DNA of 41,445 nt from a virus, in IMG/VR virus record IMGVR_UViG_3300005293_000010, positions 1,478 to 42,922 of that record, one strand, 5' to 3'. Below are positions 38,730-41,445 of this stretch, piece after piece; the stretch's first letter is position 1; every line of letters begins with the position of its first letter. The notes below the pieces were generated by a model, which saw only the letters and a program-made list of their open reading frames with translations, did no database searches and was not told the origin of the DNA. Made by a program: the position numbers and the translations under genes.

Positions 38730-39349
38730 TCCCCCGCAGCCTGGCAGACATCGAAGCTGCCGACCGTGTGTCCGAACTCTTGAACGAAGTTGCCGATGTG
38801 TTGATTAGCAACAACTGGCGCGGCGATCTGATCGAGAGGTTACGTGACCTTGCCTCGTCCCCTGCTGCTGCGGTAAGCCAAGCCCCGACCGACCTGTCGA
38901 AGCGGCTGCGCGATATCGCACAGGAATTCGGTGGCGGTGGCTCGACCACCCTTTGCACGGATCAGGTCATGGATGCGGCTGATGAAATCGAGCGCTACTA
39001 CGGCGGAATGATGGCATGGAAGCAGACCGCAGAGAAGAAGGACCGCGACTGGCAGAACGAAGTCACGACATCACACGAAGCCATTGCCGGGGCCGTTGCG
39101 CGCGGCTGGTGCCACAAATCATGCGCCCACAAGGTCATGGACGAGCAACTGGCCTATGCCATCGTCCGCGAAGTCGAGGCACTTTTTGTAGCGCCAGCCG
39201 ATGCAGGCATTCGCAGCGCGGCACTGGAATCCGCAGCGCAGCTTGTCGAATCGTTCTGCGCATCGGACGACAGCGACACCGAAGAAGCTATCAACACAAT
39301 ACTGTGCCAGCGCGCGACGCGCATTCGCGCTTTGAAGGAGGCAAAATAA
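38726..39349 (+). CDS. Hypothetical modular accessory protein, 207 aa
   Basis: A helical protein with ADRVSELLNEVADVLIS at the start, DLSKRLRDIAQEFGGGGSTT near residue 75 and a Cys/His pair in WCHKSCAH near residue 128. It appears to be built from the short blocks typical of Ea22-like accessory proteins. Its stop overlaps the next start (TAATG). Confidence 0.6.
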   Translation: MIPRSLADIEAADRVSELLNEVADVLISNNWRGDLIERLRDLASSPAAAVSQAPTDLSKRLRDIAQEFGGGGSTTLCTDQVMDAADEIERYYGGMMAWKQTAEKKDRDWQNEVTTSHEAIAGAVARGWCHKSCAHKVMDEQLAYAIVREVEALFVAPADAGIRSAALESAAQLVESFCASDDSDTEEAINTILCQRATRIRALKEAK

Positions 39350-40446
39350 TGGACAAGATCAATACTGCGGCCCCTGTGGGTAATTTAGGGGATGGCGATC
39401 GAGCCGAGTTCGAGCGCGAAATGCTGCGGCTCGATATTTGCGACGACGAAGGCTTAGAGCGTTGCAATGGAAACTACGTCGATGAGCCTACGCAGGCGGC
39501 ATGGGGATCATGGCAAGCCCGCGCCCTGCTTGCCGCTCGTGCTGCGCCAGGTGTGCCAGCACCAGTAGCGAGGAATTTGCAGCCCGATCAGTCGAATGTA
39601 GTTCCGCCCTTCGCGGAACCCGCTGCGCAACACGATGCGGCTCGCGCGGCATGGGAATACAGTTTCATCCATTCCAGCGCGACAGAGCGCGGCGATGATG
39701 AAATCGGCCCATGCCTCACCTACGACAAAGCGATAGCCTACGGCACTGGCTGCATCAAACAACGCGCCATGCTTGTTGGCGCGACGGCAGATGTGCCGAT
39801 GCTGCTTGCGCCTCACTATCGCGGCTATGCAAAGCTCGGCACCGGCCAATACCTGCTGAACCACAGCGAAGCGGGCCAAGAGCCGGAATTCATCATCAGT
39901 GTGGCTACCGACGCGGAGAAGGCTGGCCGCGTAGTGGGCGATTCGCGTGCAAACCCGCCTGACGCGCTGTTGCAGCCTGAGGCGATGGCCGTTCGAATCG
40001 CGTTCGCCAGCGTCGCCGGACTGGACGCGATGGAAGACCAGTTGCGCAAGATGCGCGTTGAACATTTCGCCGAGTCTATCGCCCCTAGTGCAGCAGCACC
40101 GACCACCGACTACGATTCACTGCGCCGCACGATTCACGAATTGCGCACGTATAGCCCTGCTGGTGATGCCTACCACGGCGCGCATGTGCATAAGGCATGG
40201 GCGAATTTAATTGAAGCCGCTATTGTCAATGCCCCGGCAGCACCGATAGACCGGGGCTCGGCGTTCATGCAGGCCGCGATGGATTTTGCGCAGGCGCATA
40301 TCAATTGCGATGAAGTCGAGGATGAATATGAGGCCGATCCGACGAGTGGCAGCGAGGCCGATACTGCCGAAGTGGACGGAATGTACAACGTGACCAAGAA
40401 GCGCCTAGTCGAAGCGTATCGCGCCCTGAAAGGATCGTCGAAATGA
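39349..40446 (+). CDS. Modular accessory protein (Ea22-like), 365 aa
   Basis: I start at 39349 (MDKINTAAPV) behind GAAGGAG; the longer frame to 39016 lies inside the upstream gene. Blocks include an N-terminal EREMLRLDICDDEGLERCNG, a WGSWQARALLAARAA module, APHYRGYAKLGTGQYLLNHS near residue 163 and a helical DYDSLRRTIHELRTYSPAGD part. Linkers are Ala/Pro-rich. The function is unknown. Confidence 0.65.
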   Translation: MDKINTAAPVGNLGDGDRAEFEREMLRLDICDDEGLERCNGNYVDEPTQAAWGSWQARALLAARAAPGVPAPVARNLQPDQSNVVPPFAEPAAQHDAARAAWEYSFIHSSATERGDDEIGPCLTYDKAIAYGTGCIKQRAMLVGATADVPMLLAPHYRGYAKLGTGQYLLNHSEAGQEPEFIISVATDAEKAGRVVGDSRANPPDALLQPEAMAVRIAFASVAGLDAMEDQLRKMRVEHFAESIAPSAAAPTTDYDSLRRTIHELRTYSPAGDAYHGAHVHKAWANLIEAAIVNAPAAPIDRGSAFMQAAMDFAQAHINCDEVEDEYEADPTSGSEADTAEVDGMYNVTKKRLVEAYRALKGSSK

Positions 40447-41445
40447 GCACATGCAAAGGATGCGGCGGCGTAGTTGGCCGTGACTGCTACAACCCACAAG
40501 AATGCGAATGGATATCGCGCGACCAGCAAGCGCGAGCCTTGGCGCAGCAATATGCGCAGCCTGACGATGCTCGCATTAATGCGCTGGAAGCTGAGGTCAC
40601 GGAGTTGCGCGAGGCTATTGCAACTCTTTCCGCTGCCCCGCTCGCGGTGCCACAACGCCCCATCGATGACGAACTGTGGGACGCGACGATGCGCGACCGC
40701 GACACATACCACGAATGGGCGGATAGGCTGGCCGAGGCAATTTCACAGCATTTCGACGCGCACATCGGGGAGCACAGCAACATGAATTGCCCATGGGCTG
40801 AGGCGCTGCAAGTCATTGAAATGGCCGATCCGGACCCGCTCGCGGTTCCGCTACCAGCCTGCACTTGCCCAAGTGGTGATGGCTCGCTTTGCTTCCCATG
40901 CCCTGCGCATCCTGCGGTGCCGCTACCAGCCGACCAGGGCGAGGCAATCCTGCACGATGCACTTACCCGCATCAAGGGAATGACCGATGCGGACGATCCC
41001 GAATCGTACCGCTGCGACGACCGTGAAGGATGTCTTGATACGGTGTTTTCGGTTGCCAGTCGCGCCCTTTCTGCCACACCCTTGCCGCTACCAGCAGGGC
41101 CGAGCGACTGGCAGCCGATGGCAACCGCGCCGAAAGACGGCACCATGCTGTGCCTGATGGTCGATTTCCTGGACAACGCGACCGAAGACAGCCGCGAAGC
41201 GTGCGCGACCATCGGCGCAAACAGCTTCGATCACACTAACATCGACCAGTGGCAGTTCGCGGGCTGGAACTGGCAGCAGGACTGCTTCACCGAAGGCGTC
41301 GGAACACCTGTTAGCTGGATGCCTCTTGCCGCTGCCCCTGTTATCCCACCAGCAGCGCCAAGCGAGCCAACCGTTACCGCCAGTGATATCGGCAAGACTG
41401 CAATGGGCCTGATCCGCGAGTTGACATCTGACGAGGATTCCGATG
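40443..41445 (+). CDS. Modular accessory protein, 3' end outside window
   Basis: This frame is open for 334 codons to the window end and starts with ATGA overlap. The N-terminus has a Cys cluster (CKGCGG, CYNPQEC). A coiled-coil-like block and two Pro-rich PLPA linkers follow. The C-terminal half has SDWQPMATAPKDGTMLCLMV and FAGWNWQQDCFTEG with SWMPLAAAP, the form of the DUF551 domain. Its role is unknown. If joined to position 1 the gene would end at 27-29. Confidence 0.7.
   Translation, partial: MSTCKGCGGVVGRDCYNPQECEWISRDQQARALAQQYAQPDDARINALEAEVTELREAIATLSAAPLAVPQRPIDDELWDATMRDRDTYHEWADRLAEAISQHFDAHIGEHSNMNCPWAEALQVIEMADPDPLAVPLPACTCPSGDGSLCFPCPAHPAVPLPADQGEAILHDALTRIKGMTDADDPESYRCDDREGCLDTVFSVASRALSATPLPLPAGPSDWQPMATAPKDGTMLCLMVDFLDNATEDSREACATIGANSFDHTNIDQWQFAGWNWQQDCFTEGVGTPVSWMPLAAAPVIPPAAPSEPTVTASDIGKTAMGLIRELTSDEDSD
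40848..41095. repeat. Three in-phase 11-bp linker repeats
   Basis: CCGCTACCAGC occurs at 40848-40858, 40920-40930 and 41085-41095, all in the same reading phase and encoding PLPA between protein blocks. Like the repeats at 674-1131, they may be sites where modules are exchanged. Confidence 0.65.

Noticed and set aside
1-41445. CRISPR array or IS element
   Set aside because: No regularly spaced direct repeats, transposase-like frame or paired terminal inverted repeats were seen.

Overview
This window looks like most or all of the genome of a short-tailed (podovirus-type) double-stranded DNA phage. The composition is GC-rich. The gene set (PBSX-type large terminase, P22-like portal, SU10/DUF5309-type capsid protein, three ejection-type proteins, tailspike, GH19 endolysin, NinB, NinG, Sak4-like ATPase, Dcm methylase) resembles the BPP-1/BcepC6B type of phage, so a betaproteobacterial (Burkholderiales-like) host is likely. 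That host assignment is inference. No integrase, CI-type repressor, DNA polymerase or reverse transcriptase is visible.

Layout. Positions 1-2869 (+): end of an accessory operon of small or modular proteins. Positions 2866-4911 (-): lysis cassette with an anchored coiled-coil protein, GH19 endolysin, holin, two small proteins, Rz with nested Rz1, and a small Cys-rich protein. Positions 4984-24869 (-): virion genes. In transcription order these are portal, small conserved protein, scaffold, major capsid protein with a strong UUCG terminator behind it, small head/tail proteins, a cluster of receptor-facing proteins (SWM Ig-like, SGNH/SASA esterase, FN3-like, tailspike), head-tail adaptor, tail fibre/tip proteins, nozzle/hub and ejection proteins. 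Positions 25060-26582 (-): terminase large and small subunits. A GIY-YIG endonuclease gene is translationally coupled to the small subunit (26579-27085).

Upstream of this late operon, 27273-27622 holds a promoter-like sequence, about 315 nt of structured RNA and a strong intrinsic terminator that ends at the Shine-Dalgarno of the first late gene. This is the layout expected for late control by attenuation or antitermination. Positions 27632-31768 (-) form an early leftward operon (NinB, Sak4-like ATPase and many small unknowns). A divergent promoter region lies at 31823-31913.

Positions 31948-34590 (+) begin with a Cro-like HTH protein and include NinG and two tandem winged-helix paralogues. 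After an intergenic region with inverted repeats and a promoter (34591-34883), 34884-41445 (+) holds the replication proteins, a Dcm methyltransferase that is overprinted for about 740 bases by a second long same-strand frame resembling a phage protein family, and a run of modular accessory proteins that is still open at the window end.

Genes are very tightly packed, mostly with 4-base ATGA (or TTGA/TAATG) stop-start overlaps. I used these overlaps to choose starts. If the two window ends are joined, the last gene would stop in a TTGA overlap with the first reading frame, so the window may be a complete circularly permuted genome. The most interesting items are the overprinted methylase locus with its nine-G tract, and the structured leader RNA in front of the late operon.
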